Below are positions 9,349 to 18,971 of a DNA stretch of 64,000 nucleotides, in pieces. The notes beneath the pieces are model-generated. The model made no database searches. It was not told where the DNA came from and worked only from the letters and a program-made list of their open reading frames with translations. How positions within the stretch are numbered: position 1 is the first letter of the stretch; every line of letters begins with the position of its first letter. Made by a program: the position numbers and the translations under genes. The DNA lies in the NCBI RefSeq assembly GCF_017498565.1, contig NZ_CP071794.1, forward strand, positions 930,001 through 994,000. The letters run 5' to 3'. The DNA is from Parasphingorhabdus cellanae (GTDB lineage: Bacteria; Pseudomonadota; Alphaproteobacteria; Sphingomonadales; Sphingomonadaceae).

Positions 9349-10599
9349 TCAAGATGTCGGGGCATATACCGGCAAATCCTTCAGGGTGTTTAGATCAAAT
9401 GGTTGATCCCTGAAGAGCAGCGGATAGTGGAAATCCCGCAATTGTCGGTGAAAGTCTCGCACAGCATCTTCATAGGCAATCATAGAGGCCGCATCCGTTC
9501 CAGCAAGTTTTTCAAACGACCGCTCAACAAATGATGTCGGTGAGAGAAAAGAGATCAAGCCCGCCTCACGGTCGCGTGCGAGGCGAGCTGAGCGATATTG
9601 ATTCACTAAAGGTGCTGCTACTTGATCGCCAACTTGCTGAAAGGCATAATACCATTTCCATTCAAAGGCTTCTTCCAGGGTGGCATAGGCGCTCCATTCA
9701 GGATGCTCTTCAAGGAATGGAGTCATCGTTGCTTCCTTGGGCAAATCCCAAGCATCGTTCACCGTTTCCCGTTGCAGCAGAAGAATTTCACCGCCATTTG
9801 GTAGCGGCTGGCGCACTTCAATTACCGCTTTTGAAAGCGCCGGAACAATGATGGCCAAAGCCAGCCACAAACCAATGAGCGATGTGAGCAGAACAGAAGG
9901 CGACGCATTGACCCGACTGACCAGTTCAACGATCAACCACCAGATCAGGAGTGCACCAATCAGTATTGCTGTGGCTTTTAAAACTATATCCAGTGATGTT
10001 CCCGCTACCAACGATGCTCCCCATAATGGGATCAACAGCAACAGCAACAAAGCGACCACTCGAACCAGTGCCCTGGGAAACCACAATTGGATCGGCGATC
10101 CGGCTGTCGCGATTAACAGGTCGTGACGTCGTGCACTGCGCTCGGCTGCACGCAGGTCATAAAGCAGCAGGATGAGAAGCAGCGGAGCGACGGATGCTGC
10201 AAGAAACGCAAAATCGAACCGCCCGACTAGCCCGAAATCAGCATTTCTCGTGTCGGCTTCATGTATTTGACCTTCGAGCGCCAGCATCCGCACGCGGTGC
10301 TTCCATGGGCTGCTGTCACGCTGTCCCATCGCGGCAAAGGCGAAATCAGAAGGCGGAGCATGAGTCAGGTGGAAGGCATAATAGGCTGCGCCACCCCAAT
10401 CCTCTTGCCCTTTTAGCGCGTTGGCGCGGTCGGCGGCATCTTCTTTCACCAATTCAGCAATTGTTTCTTGCTGATCGCGGACTTCTGCGACACCGAATGA
10501 AACCGCGACAATGGACAGTAAAAACGCCAGCCCCAGCCAAAATAATGCGCCGCCATCTTTGGCTAGAAAACGGGCTTCACGAACAAGATTACCAACCAT
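9349..10599 (-). CDS. ABC-2 type permease with DUF3526 domain (second subunit)
   Basis: About 416 residues with one N-terminal membrane helix, a large extracytoplasmic loop (about 35-125), then five or so helices in the C-terminal half, the DUF3526 layout. The start at 10599 overlaps the stop of the upstream permease as TAATG, which indicates translational coupling; a longer frame to 10656 is not needed. It works with the other DUF3526 permease and the ABC ATPase as an export-type complex. Substrate unknown; the linked TonB receptor gives the only hint. Confidence 0.85.
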   Translation of the reverse strand: MVGNLVREARFLAKDGGALFWLGLAFLLSIVAVSFGVAEVRDQQETIAELVKEDAADRANALKGQEDWGGAAYYAFHLTHAPPSDFAFAAMGQRDSSPWKHRVRMLALEGQIHEADTRNADFGLVGRFDFAFLAASVAPLLLILLLYDLRAAERSARRHDLLIATAGSPIQLWFPRALVRVVALLLLLLIPLWGASLVAGTSLDIVLKATAILIGALLIWWLIVELVSRVNASPSVLLTSLIGLWLALAIIVPALSKAVIEVRQPLPNGGEILLLQRETVNDAWDLPKEATMTPFLEEHPEWSAYATLEEAFEWKWYYAFQQVGDQVAAPLVNQYRSARLARDREAGLISFLSPTSFVERSFEKLAGTDAASMIAYEDAVRDFHRQLRDFHYPLLFRDQPFDLNTLKDLPVYAPTS

Positions 10600-12035
10600 T
10601 ACAGACGAACCCTCCGAGCGGCGAGGAACACAATGCTGATTGATACCAGCAACCATGTGATCAGCACGCCAAGCGAGATCGTGGCGCGGCCAATCCGCTC
10701 GCTGGCATTGTCAGGGGCAAAGCGAAACTCGTCGAGCACTTGCCAAGCCTCCGAGTTTACTTGGGCACGGCGCGCTGCCTCAGCATCAGCGTTGCGGTTC
10801 ATATCGTCAGCATAACTAAGCTCGTTAACGTGGACTTCGTTGAGCGACTGGACGAAATCAAAGCGTAATTTCTCACTCTCGCGCAGAAACCGGTGGTGTG
10901 TCGCAAGGTCTGTCCCGGCGAAGGTTCGCGATAGCGACCCGATTGCAATTGTCGGAGAGATCAAACCGAACAGGTCGAATATCCGCGACTGGCTCGCCTC
11001 AAGGCTCATGCGGTTTTCTGCGTAGCCGTTGAGCAAGTCGGTCAATTCTGCCTCGGAATAGGACGCGACAACGCCGCGCCAATTAATCGGCAGCTCTTCG
11101 ATTGTTTCAACGTCATATTGCTCCAGTACCTCGGCTTGAAGCCGCTGAAAGGCGGGATCGGCCGCATTATGGCCATCTCCCAGTTTGCGTTGTTCGGAGA
11201 GCATCACAAGATCGCTTTCAATCTTGCCGGGTGCATCAATGGCAGCACTACTGGCATTGATCGCAAAGCGCGGAACAATAAGCGCAGCGAACAGCCACAT
11301 GAATATCAGCACACCCAGTGAGACGGCACGCTGCTTAAGGATGATTGAGGCGGCAAGGACGATGGCACCCCACACGCAGAGATACGCGAAATAACCACCG
11401 ACCAGCGACAACGCCCCAAGCGGGCTTTCGCCGAGGCTGACCGAATAAGCCGCGACTATAATCAGCGGGATCATGAAAATGATGATGACCGCGAGCAACG
11501 CAGCCATCTTCCCCATCGCCAGTGTCACACCAGATTGTCCCTGTGCCAAAATCACGGCCAGCGTCCCGCTCTCGCGCTCTCGCAAGAAGAGCGCATGGCC
11601 GAGCACAATCAAGAGTAACGGCAAGAGCAGTTGGTAAAGGCTGGCCGGCGTCAAGGCCGCAAAGCCGCCAAGGTCAGCTGCAGCCTTCGTATCAGCGAAC
11701 ATTGCGGTGTTCTGGCGGTGTCCTTCGAGGAAAATGGACTGACCCGTGACTGCGTCTACCCCCGGCTCAAATATAGCGAGCGGCGGCGGCGGTCGAAAGG
11801 CATAGTGGCCATAGTGGACCATGCGGTGCGGATGGCGATCCGGTTGGGCAAAAAAAGTCTCTTCCGCCTCAACCTGTTGTGCGAGCCGCTGCGATTGTTC
11901 TTCCGCGACGCGGTTGATCGTGAGAACGCTCGTCACCGCAAGCAGTGTTCCGACGATCAATGCTGCCATCACGACTACTTTCGAGCGCAGCCAAAGCCGC
12001 CATTCTTCTTTCGCTATCCTGAAGACCATGCTCAT
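10599..12035 (-). CDS. ABC-2 type permease with DUF3526 domain (first subunit)
   Basis: About 478 residues starting MSMVFRIAKEEWRLWLRSK. A first helix (about 20-40) leads into a long periplasmic loop, followed by a cluster of helices and a second soluble insert, matching the DUF3526 permeases. Its ATG overlaps the ATPase stop as ATGA, and its own stop overlaps the next permease start as TAATG, so ATPase and two permeases are made together. A paralogue of its downstream neighbour, giving a heterodimeric membrane part. Confidence 0.85.
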   Translation of the reverse strand: MSMVFRIAKEEWRLWLRSKVVVMAALIVGTLLAVTSVLTINRVAEEQSQRLAQQVEAEETFFAQPDRHPHRMVHYGHYAFRPPPPLAIFEPGVDAVTGQSIFLEGHRQNTAMFADTKAAADLGGFAALTPASLYQLLLPLLLIVLGHALFLRERESGTLAVILAQGQSGVTLAMGKMAALLAVIIIFMIPLIIVAAYSVSLGESPLGALSLVGGYFAYLCVWGAIVLAASIILKQRAVSLGVLIFMWLFAALIVPRFAINASSAAIDAPGKIESDLVMLSEQRKLGDGHNAADPAFQRLQAEVLEQYDVETIEELPINWRGVVASYSEAELTDLLNGYAENRMSLEASQSRIFDLFGLISPTIAIGSLSRTFAGTDLATHHRFLRESEKLRFDFVQSLNEVHVNELSYADDMNRNADAEAARRAQVNSEAWQVLDEFRFAPDNASERIGRATISLGVLITWLLVSISIVFLAARRVRL

Positions 12036-12751
12036 GCGGCTTCTCGCTCTGCGAAGGCTGCGTGCACGGTTTCTGTATCGATCCGCTTGCCATTTTCGGC
12101 CGAAAAGCTGCCAACCAATTGGCCGCGCCTGAGCAATCCAACCCGGTCCGCTACCTGACACGCACCATAGACATCATGCGTTACCATAAGGATCGTCTGG
12201 CCAGCGCTTGCCAGGTCCTTCACCAGATCATGAAATTCATCAATCGCCACGGGATCGAGACCGGAGGTCGGCTCATCAAGCAGCAAAATAGGAGTTTCGC
12301 GCAAGAGGGCGAGCGCTATTGCTGTCTTTTGCCGCATGCCCTTGGAATAGGATTGCAAGCGCCGAGACCGGGCTTCATCAGGAAGTGCGACCCGGTCAAG
12401 AGCTTGGTCATAATCCGCTTGATTCGCTGATTTTCCGGCCAGATCAAGAAAGTAATCCAGGTTTTCGTAAGCCGTCATATGGCCATATAAAGATGCCGCC
12501 TCGGGCAGATATGCTATGGCTGATCGCGCGGAAGCAACATCGCTTCCAACGCTTTGACCATATACCAGAACCTCACCATCCGATGGTGCCAGAAAACCAA
12601 GGAAAGTGAGCAAAGTGCTCGACTTGCCTGCGCCATTGCCGCCGAGCAGCGCGAAAATTTCACCCTGTGCCACTGTGAAGGAAACGCCATCAAGGACAGC
12701 ATTTCCCTCGCGAACCAGTGAAAGCGAGCGAACTTCAAGCGGTATGGACAT
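12032..12751 (-). CDS. ABC transporter ATP-binding protein
   Basis: A 239-residue nucleotide-binding protein: Walker A GGNGAGKSS near residue 37, signature YSKGMRQK near 135, Walker B ILLLDEPTSGLD near 155 and the H-loop MVTHD near 190. The CcmA/NatA-type sequence fits ABC-2 exporters. It lies 18 bases after the TonB receptor stop and overlaps the first permease start, placing receptor and transporter in one transcript. Confidence 0.94.
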   Translation of the reverse strand: MSIPLEVRSLSLVREGNAVLDGVSFTVAQGEIFALLGGNGAGKSSTLLTFLGFLAPSDGEVLVYGQSVGSDVASARSAIAYLPEAASLYGHMTAYENLDYFLDLAGKSANQADYDQALDRVALPDEARSRRLQSYSKGMRQKTAIALALLRETPILLLDEPTSGLDPVAIDEFHDLVKDLASAGQTILMVTHDVYGACQVADRVGLLRRGQLVGSFSAENGKRIDTETVHAAFAEREAA

Positions 12752-12769
12752 AGTGAATTCTTCCCTTGC

Positions 12770-14965
12770 CTAGAATTTAAATCGCGCAGACACCCGAGCA
12801 GTGGTCGGCGCGCCCGGTTGAACCCAGACATCTGCGAAGCTGTTGGTGTAAAAAGTCTCATTGAATACGTTATCGACGTCGAGCCTCAGCGAAAAGCCTT
12901 CGACTAATTCAACCTCACCAAACAGCCTGACCGTGGTGTAATCTGGCAACGTAAAATCGAACCCGGTCCAACCATTCCGTTCACCCACATGAAGCAAACC
13001 GCCACCCAATTGAACGGGCGCTTGCGCCACGGTAAAGGACTGGCTGACGAGGAGGCTGATCTGATGCTCTGGTGAGTTGATCAACTGATCACCCTCTTCG
13101 ATGATCGCGCCAAAATCCGCATCGGGATTACTGTTGGTGAACTCAGCGTCAGTGTAAGCATAAGAGAGCCAGATGCTCAGCCCGCTATCAAATGAGGCAT
13201 TCGCATCAAACTCAATGCCGCGGCTCCGCGCTTTACCTGCTGGGAACGAGAAGAAGCCAGCATCTACGGCTTCAGGTCGATCATCATTCACAAGGATGTT
13301 ACTTTGATCGACCTGAAAGGCCGTTAGCGTAACATTCCCTTGAACCCCATTGAAATAGGCTCCCAGGTCCGCCTTCAATCCAAACTCGGCGGACTTGGTG
13401 ATATTCGGGTCAAATTGGTTGCCCTGAAAATCCGAACCCGTTTGCTGGCGGAAACCTTCGCCATAAGAAGCGTAGATGCTTAGTCCGTCATCGGCACGGT
13501 AAACAGCTCCGACCTGTGGTGAGAAACGCTTGTCCTTGCTAGTGGTCGTCGTTGCAGGGGTAGCGCGCAAATTCGTCAGGTCCTGCTCAAAATCATCGAA
13601 ACGACCCCCGATGCGGATTTGCAGACGATCAGTAATGTCGATCTGGTCCTGAAAATAGATACCAAAGCCTTTAAGCCGTTCTTCACGATCGGTGTTGGGC
13701 CCTGGAACGGGTTGCGGGAATTGCCCATAAACGGGGTTGTTTGCGTCGAGGAATAGATAAGTAGCAGGGTCCAACGTGCTGGGATCAGTTCCGGCTGCAA
13801 AGAACGGAGGGCGGAAGCGCAGGATGAACAGGTTATTATCAAATCGGTCATAGTCCATACCAAATTGCAGGCGATGGCGCAGGGAGCCCGTATTGAATTC
13901 GCCTGCCAGTTCCGCCCGAGCAACGAAATATTCGGAATCGAAATCGCGGAACCGGAAAAAACGCGTGATCGTCTGACCATCAATCAGGTAGAGTTGGCGG
14001 CCATCGAAATTATTTTCCGACGCATTCCCGGTCAGCGAAGTCTCGCGATAGCCAAGGCCAGCGAGCAGGCTCCAGTTGTCGGAGAAATCATGCTGGACTT
14101 CGAACTGATGGCCGAAAACTTCTGTTTCAATCGGTCCATCTCCAGGCTCCCCCGTGAAGGTCCGGCGCGGGCTGAAACCAAATTCTTCAGAGAAAATAAC
14201 ACCACGATCGAACGGGATTTTCTGTTCGGTATATTCGAGCTCATATGTCGCTACGGTATTCTCGCCGAGCTTCGCTGTAATCGATGGATAGAAACCATAG
14301 CGCTCCGTATCAACCGTTTTGCGGAAGCTTCCCGCATCTTCGTAAAAGCCGACAAGCCGCACGCCGACATTGTCGCCAATGGTTGTTTGGAGATCGACAT
14401 CACCGCGATAAAAGTCAAATGACCCGGCCTGAAACTCAACTTCGCCCACGGTTTCAAAACCCGGACGCTTGGTAACGAGATTGACCGTACCGCCAGGCTC
14501 GCCCCGGCCGTAAAGGGCTGAACGCGGGCCTTTGAGTACTTCGACAGCTTCGATTCCGGCCAGATCACGTGGGCCGCCAAAACCACGCCCGGCATTAAAG
14601 CCGTTGACGAGAAATCCGCTTGGCAGGTTGATATCCCCAGAGAAGCCGCGCACCGAAAAAGAGTTCCATAGGCCACCAAAATTATTCTGGCGCGCGACCG
14701 ATGCCGACAAGTCAAGAGCACCGCTTAAGTCGACCACTCCGGCTTCCTGGAGCAATTCCTGATCGATGATCTGGTCAGCCTGAGGGATTTCGAGCCGATC
14801 AAAATCTCCGCGATACGCTTGCCGCAAGCCGATGACGACAATTCCACTGTCATCCTCCGCAGACATGCTGGCAGTTTCATTATTCCCCGATTGCGCAACA
14901 GCTGTGTTGGCGATGCACAATGATGCGCCGCCTATCATCAACCGAGCGGCATTTGATATTATCAT
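12770..14965 (-). CDS. TonB-dependent receptor, siderophore-receptor type
   Basis: A 731-residue receptor with signal peptide ending NTAVAQ, plug containing SFSVRGFSGD and VLKGPRSALYGRGEPGG followed by VNLVTKRP, the pattern of the FhuA/FpvA-type siderophore receptors, and a C-terminal barrel ending RVSARFKF. I took the ATG at 14965, which has AGGA upstream, in place of the longer frame to 14989. It heads a minus-strand operon with an ABC-2 exporter and follows a small HAH/CAIC protein. A ferric-siderophore or other metal-chelate ligand is likely but not shown. Confidence 0.92.
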   Translation of the reverse strand: MIISNAARLMIGGASLCIANTAVAQSGNNETASMSAEDDSGIVVIGLRQAYRGDFDRLEIPQADQIIDQELLQEAGVVDLSGALDLSASVARQNNFGGLWNSFSVRGFSGDINLPSGFLVNGFNAGRGFGGPRDLAGIEAVEVLKGPRSALYGRGEPGGTVNLVTKRPGFETVGEVEFQAGSFDFYRGDVDLQTTIGDNVGVRLVGFYEDAGSFRKTVDTERYGFYPSITAKLGENTVATYELEYTEQKIPFDRGVIFSEEFGFSPRRTFTGEPGDGPIETEVFGHQFEVQHDFSDNWSLLAGLGYRETSLTGNASENNFDGRQLYLIDGQTITRFFRFRDFDSEYFVARAELAGEFNTGSLRHRLQFGMDYDRFDNNLFILRFRPPFFAAGTDPSTLDPATYLFLDANNPVYGQFPQPVPGPNTDREERLKGFGIYFQDQIDITDRLQIRIGGRFDDFEQDLTNLRATPATTTTSKDKRFSPQVGAVYRADDGLSIYASYGEGFRQQTGSDFQGNQFDPNITKSAEFGLKADLGAYFNGVQGNVTLTAFQVDQSNILVNDDRPEAVDAGFFSFPAGKARSRGIEFDANASFDSGLSIWLSYAYTDAEFTNSNPDADFGAIIEEGDQLINSPEHQISLLVSQSFTVAQAPVQLGGGLLHVGERNGWTGFDFTLPDYTTVRLFGEVELVEGFSLRLDVDNVFNETFYTNSFADVWVQPGAPTTARVSARFKF

Positions 14966-15037
14966 TATATATTCCTGTAATTCAGACAAAACGATCGCCT
15001 GGACCTTTCAGACTGGGCGATAATATTTTTGGGAAAC

Positions 15038-15089
15038 ATCAGGATACCTGTGTCACATGCTTCCATGACATGCAGATAAGCTACCTGAT
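15038..15089 (-). other. Long imperfect inverted repeat in the leader of the TonB receptor gene
   Basis: ATCAGG (15038-15043) pairs with CCTGAT (15084-15089), with further pairing inside around CATG repeats. It lies between the small HAH/CAIC gene and the TonB receptor on the transcribed strand and has no U-tract, so it does not look like a terminator. It may be an mRNA structure or nothing. Confidence 0.3.
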
Positions 15090-15090
15090 T

Positions 15091-15399
15091 TCAGGAATAT
15101 GGAGGAGCTCGCGCTTTTGCCTCAAGCGCAAAGTCGGCGAGATGCCTTTTGATTATGGTCGCTGCCCAGGGGGCCGGGCCGACATCATCTGGCATCACTA
15201 TCGATGCTGGCAAATCCAAATCGTCGTTCTGACTGCCGTGAACGCAAATTGCACAAGATGTTTCAGGCGTTACATCAAAATTTTCATCATGCGCATGCCC
15301 CGAAGCTATAATTTGCATGAGCAAAAACGCGCCAAAAATCATAGGCAACCAAATAGCCGCAAAGGAATTTTGCTTAGTTGTGCGTCGGGTCCGAACCAT
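15091..15399 (-). CDS. Small membrane-anchored protein with HAH and CxxC motifs (DUF2946-like)
   Basis: A 102-residue protein: one hydrophobic N-terminal segment (about 15-32) followed by GHAHDE, a CAIC motif near residue 50 and a C-terminus ending RAPPYS. Small proteins of this build, often annotated DUF2946 or hypothetical, are common near metal-related TonB receptors and may bind a metal in the periplasm. It lies upstream of the siderophore-type TonB receptor on the same strand and probably leads that operon. No clear ribosome site is visible. Family membership is inferred from motif layout, not a search. Confidence 0.6.
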   Translation of the reverse strand: MVRTRRTTKQNSFAAIWLPMIFGAFLLMQIIASGHAHDENFDVTPETSCAICVHGSQNDDLDLPASIVMPDDVGPAPWAATIIKRHLADFALEAKARAPPYS

Positions 15400-15570
15400 A
15401 AAATGTAACTATATCACATAGATGGAAATGGCAATGGTTGAATAGCAAGCTCTGGGACGACTCGTTTTTCCTGATTGACCACGCGCAAATGAACCCGCTT
15501 TCGATATGAAGCGATCACTAAGCCTGCATCTGTTTAGAGTGCAAAGCAGACGTCAAAGACTTCTTGTTTA

Positions 15571-15587
15571 GTAGATATCATATCATA
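15571..15587 (-). promoter_or_regulatory. Partial Zur-like motif upstream of TonB-PepSY operon
   Basis: On the minus strand the region reads TTATGATATGATATC, sharing TATGATA with the four stronger sites in this window but lacking their WCAT half. It could be a degenerate metal-regulator site or just AT-rich promoter DNA. Confidence 0.25.
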
Positions 15588-15594
15588 ATAAAAA

Positions 15595-15617
15595 TTGCGA
15601 TTAATTCTCATTTACAA
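15595..15617 (+). promoter_or_regulatory. Fur-box-like operator
   Basis: The sequence TTGCGATTAATTCTCATTT followed by ACAA has the TTGCGA-N-AATTCTCATT form of proteobacterial Fur boxes and lies 51 bases upstream of the GTG start of a TonB receptor gene. Iron repression of the TonB-PepSY pair is therefore likely. Confidence 0.6.
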
Positions 15618-15667
15618 TAAGATCCGTATTGCATATCTCGATCAGCAACCATCCATGGGAGCGATTC

Positions 15668-17713
15668 GTGATCCGCAACGCAATTTTGACATCAGTGGCG
15701 CTTTGCGTTCCTGCAATAGCATCAGCACAAGATATTTCCGACAGTGATACCGATAATATCATCGTGGTTACAGGAGAGCGCACGGAACGAACGCTGCAAG
15801 AAACAGCTTCCTCAGTCAGCGTCACAACCCAAGCGGATCTCGATGCATTTGCCGGACCGGATACACTGGAGCGCATTTTCAATCAGACTGCGAATGTGAC
15901 AACTTCAGGCAACGGCAATCAAGGCCCGACTATTCGGGGCGCCAATACCAGCGGTATCCTCACCAGCCTCGAAAGCTTTTTCGGCGGTTCGCAGCCACGC
16001 ACAACCATTCAGGTCGATGGACGGCAATTAACGTTTAACGAGTTTGTCTATTCCGGCGAATCTGCCTGGGATATTGAACGGGTCGAGATTTTTCGCGGGC
16101 CGCAGACCACAACACAAGGCCGCAACGCTATTGCGGGTGCGATCTTTATCGAAACCGCCAAGCCCAATCATGACGAATTTGAAGGTAAACTACGCGCTAT
16201 TGTCGGCAATTTCGATACTTACCAAGCATCCGCTGTTGTCAGCGGTCCGATTGCCGATGGCCAGCTGGCTTTTCGCTTATCGGCCGATTACCGGGAACAA
16301 GAGAGCTTCGTTCGGCCGCTGGGCGTCACGGCTGATCTGGGCCGTAATTTACGGCGGATCGAAACGCTGAACTTGCGAGGCAAACTGAGCATCAAGCCAG
16401 AGGCTTTGCCAGGATTTGACGGCCTGATTACCGTGACTCACGCTGATACATCCCGCCCTCAAACAGAAGGTATCGATGCACCATTCGAGGATTTGCAACG
16501 GTTTAATCCCGGGTTTTCGATTTTTGAAACAAATTCTGACGCTATCACGGTGGCTTTGAATTACGCCGTAAGTGATAATTTTGGCCTGAGCAATACAACC
16601 AGCTATTCTGACGTCAGCGTGCAACGGTTGGTCGCACCTGGTCAAGGCAATGCAGACATTCAATCGGATGAACTGACCAACGAATTGCTCGCCCGTTTCG
16701 GCAACGAGGGCTCAGCCATCACCGGGCTAGCGGGCTTTTATATATCGCGTTTCGAAAGCGAAGAGACGCTCGACCTGAGCGGCTTTGGAATAGGTATCGG
16801 CGATTTCAACGACGAGCGCGACAGTTTGGGTATTTTTGCCGAAGCGAATATCGCTTTGTCTCCCGACCTTTACGCCAATATTGGCGGCCGCTGGCAGCGC
16901 GATAGCCAGACCAGACTGGGCGGCTTTGCCGGGGTGATTCCGATAGACTTTGACGAGAGTTTTGACGCGTTCCTGCCGAAGTTTGAGCTGGCTTTTGATG
17001 TTTCGGATGAGGTCCGTATCGGCCTGATTGCCGAGCGGGGTTTCAATGCGGGCGGCTTTACCTTTAACTTCGAAACTTTTTCTGCCGAAACGTTCGAGCA
17101 GGAGACGTTGTGGAATTACGAAGCATTTTTCCGGGCGCAACTGCTTGATCAACGTCTGACCCTGAATGGCAATATTTTCTATAGCGATATTGATGATCTT
17201 CAAATCGCGACGCTGGTTGAACTTGGCCCTGATTTCTTTGCCAATATATTCAGCAATGCCCCTGAAGCCCGCTCTATCGGCGCGGAACTGGAAGCACGTT
17301 TTGCGGTTAATGACCGATGGACTCTGCAAACCGGGATCGGGATTACGGACACAAAATTCCAAAGCGATTCCAACGCCGGCGCCTTGATTGACGGCAACGA
17401 GTTTCAGCGGACCCCAGGATTAACTGCCGTCGGAGGCATTATTTGGGAACCCGCGCCGGGCTTTACCCTCAGCGGCTTTGGCCGGTATAGCGATGGCTAT
17501 TTCAGTGATGATGCCAATCTCGCTGCCAATAATGTCGATAGTTATTTTGTCGCCGATTTCCAGGCGAGTTATGAATATGAAGGCCTACGATTATTCCTCG
17601 ATCTAACCAATGCGTTTGATGCCTTTTACGAGCTGTCCGTTTTTGATAGCGGTACCCTCGCCAATGTTGGGGAACCGCGCAAAGTCAGTGTCGGCCTTGA
17701 ATTCGCATTTTGA
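15668..17713 (+). CDS. TonB-dependent receptor (probable ferric-siderophore)
   Basis: A 681-residue receptor from a GTG start at 15668, chosen because GGGAG sits 6 bases upstream and the signal peptide (VIRNAILTSVALCV..AQ) then begins at residue 1. The plug shows NIIVVTGERTERTLQET, RVEIFRGPQTTTQGRNAIAG; the barrel ends VSVGLEFAF. A Fur-type box precedes it and a PepSY membrane protein follows 22 bases downstream, a common siderophore-uptake pairing in Sphingomonadales. The ligand itself is not readable. Confidence 0.92.
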   Translation: MIRNAILTSVALCVPAIASAQDISDSDTDNIIVVTGERTERTLQETASSVSVTTQADLDAFAGPDTLERIFNQTANVTTSGNGNQGPTIRGANTSGILTSLESFFGGSQPRTTIQVDGRQLTFNEFVYSGESAWDIERVEIFRGPQTTTQGRNAIAGAIFIETAKPNHDEFEGKLRAIVGNFDTYQASAVVSGPIADGQLAFRLSADYREQESFVRPLGVTADLGRNLRRIETLNLRGKLSIKPEALPGFDGLITVTHADTSRPQTEGIDAPFEDLQRFNPGFSIFETNSDAITVALNYAVSDNFGLSNTTSYSDVSVQRLVAPGQGNADIQSDELTNELLARFGNEGSAITGLAGFYISRFESEETLDLSGFGIGIGDFNDERDSLGIFAEANIALSPDLYANIGGRWQRDSQTRLGGFAGVIPIDFDESFDAFLPKFELAFDVSDEVRIGLIAERGFNAGGFTFNFETFSAETFEQETLWNYEAFFRAQLLDQRLTLNGNIFYSDIDDLQIATLVELGPDFFANIFSNAPEARSIGAELEARFAVNDRWTLQTGIGITDTKFQSDSNAGALIDGNEFQRTPGLTAVGGIIWEPAPGFTLSGFGRYSDGYFSDDANLAANNVDSYFVADFQASYEYEGLRLFLDLTNAFDAFYELSVFDSGTLANVGEPRKVSVGLEFAF

Positions 17714-17735
17714 TTGTCGCTGAAACAGCAATATA

Positions 17736-18863
17736 ATGGCACAGCGCTCGTCCCTTCGAAAAATCAACGCGACCTTACATGCCTGGGTAGGCGCGCTTTG
17801 CGCGATCTTCATCATTTTAGTGACGATCTCTGGCATGGCTATCGCGTTCTCCGGTCCGCTGATGCACTTAGAGACTGGCGCGTTTCCGAAGATAGAAGCC
17901 ATCAGCACCGCGGCCGATCCCGATCTTGCGGCAATGGTTGCTGCGGCGCGGACCGAAGCGGGCGAGACGTTTTTACCGTTAGGCTATCTCGGACCCCATG
18001 CGGAAATCGCCACCGACATACCAATGATCTACGGCATGTCCGCACCGCCTGATGCCGGCGGCGAAGTGCAAATCGTCAGCATCAACCCTGGAACCAACGA
18101 AGCCATTACCAACTTCTATCTTGACCGGACATGGACGCATTTGCTGATCGACTTTCACTATGAACTGCTGGCGGGCGATATCGGCGAAGTGATTGTCGCC
18201 GTTTTAGGATTGATCCTGTCGATCTTGGCTTTCGTTGGTATTTATCTCTGGTGGCCGGTTCGCAGAGGTTTTTGGATGAAGGCCAAGCGGTTTAGTCTGA
18301 AAGGAAACTGGAATAGCAAATCATTCAGTCTACACAGTTTCTTTGGCTTCTGGTGCGCTTTGTTGATTGTTATCTGGGGGCTGACCGGGACCTATTGGTC
18401 CAAGCCGGATTGGGGGCCGGCGATTATCAAACCTCAAACCGATATTTTGCCGGAAGCAGTCGTCGAGAGAATGGAAAATGCAACTTGTGATGGAACTGTT
18501 TCCATTGGTCAGGCGACGGGTCTAGCACTAGCGACATATCCCGGCACTCGCATTCTGGAAGCGGAATTTGCTGCACCCTGGCAACCTTATCACATCCTTT
18601 ATCTATCAAAGCTCGATGATTTGGATAAACGCGATGGTGACCGCAGGGTCTGGGTTTCCTCCTCCTGCGCGAATATGGTCCATAAAGAACAAGTCTTGGG
18701 ATTGGGCAAACTTGGTGCGATCAACAATGCCATTCATTCCGGCGATACATTCGGCGCAATGCGGCAGCCGGTCATTTTGATCGTCGGCTTAACGCTCTTA
18801 TTACTCTCAATCACTGGATTGATCGTGTGGTTCAAGCGATATTTCCGAGGCAATCCCGGTTGA
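17736..18863 (+). CDS. PepSY-associated transmembrane protein
   Basis: A 375-residue inner-membrane protein of the PepSY-TM type (PiuB-like). It has an N-terminal helix after HAWVGALCAIFI, a periplasmic domain, then helix blocks with IDFHYELLAGDIGE and SLHSFFGFWCALLIVIWGLTG, and a last helix near residue 350. Such proteins accompany TonB receptors and are linked to iron-siderophore reduction or release at the inner membrane. It follows the TonB receptor closely and shares its Fur-type promoter by position. Confidence 0.88.
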   Translation: MAQRSSLRKINATLHAWVGALCAIFIILVTISGMAIAFSGPLMHLETGAFPKIEAISTAADPDLAAMVAAARTEAGETFLPLGYLGPHAEIATDIPMIYGMSAPPDAGGEVQIVSINPGTNEAITNFYLDRTWTHLLIDFHYELLAGDIGEVIVAVLGLILSILAFVGIYLWWPVRRGFWMKAKRFSLKGNWNSKSFSLHSFFGFWCALLIVIWGLTGTYWSKPDWGPAIIKPQTDILPEAVVERMENATCDGTVSIGQATGLALATYPGTRILEAEFAAPWQPYHILYLSKLDDLDKRDGDRRVWVSSSCANMVHKEQVLGLGKLGAINNAIHSGDTFGAMRQPVILIVGLTLLLLSITGLIVWFKRYFRGNPG

Positions 18864-18971
18864 TCATGGCATCCGTTTTAGAGAATAGGCGAGCTCAGAT
18901 ACCCTTCCTTTGGCATGAAGGAAATCATCAACTTAAATCAAAATTGGAACCGCAAAAAACTAGTTCCCGCC

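Noticed and set aside
15404..15420. ATGTGATATAGTTACAT on the minus strand as a further Zur site
   Set aside because: Palindromic but with different spacing from the four strong sites and too close to the start codon; too weak to list as a site.
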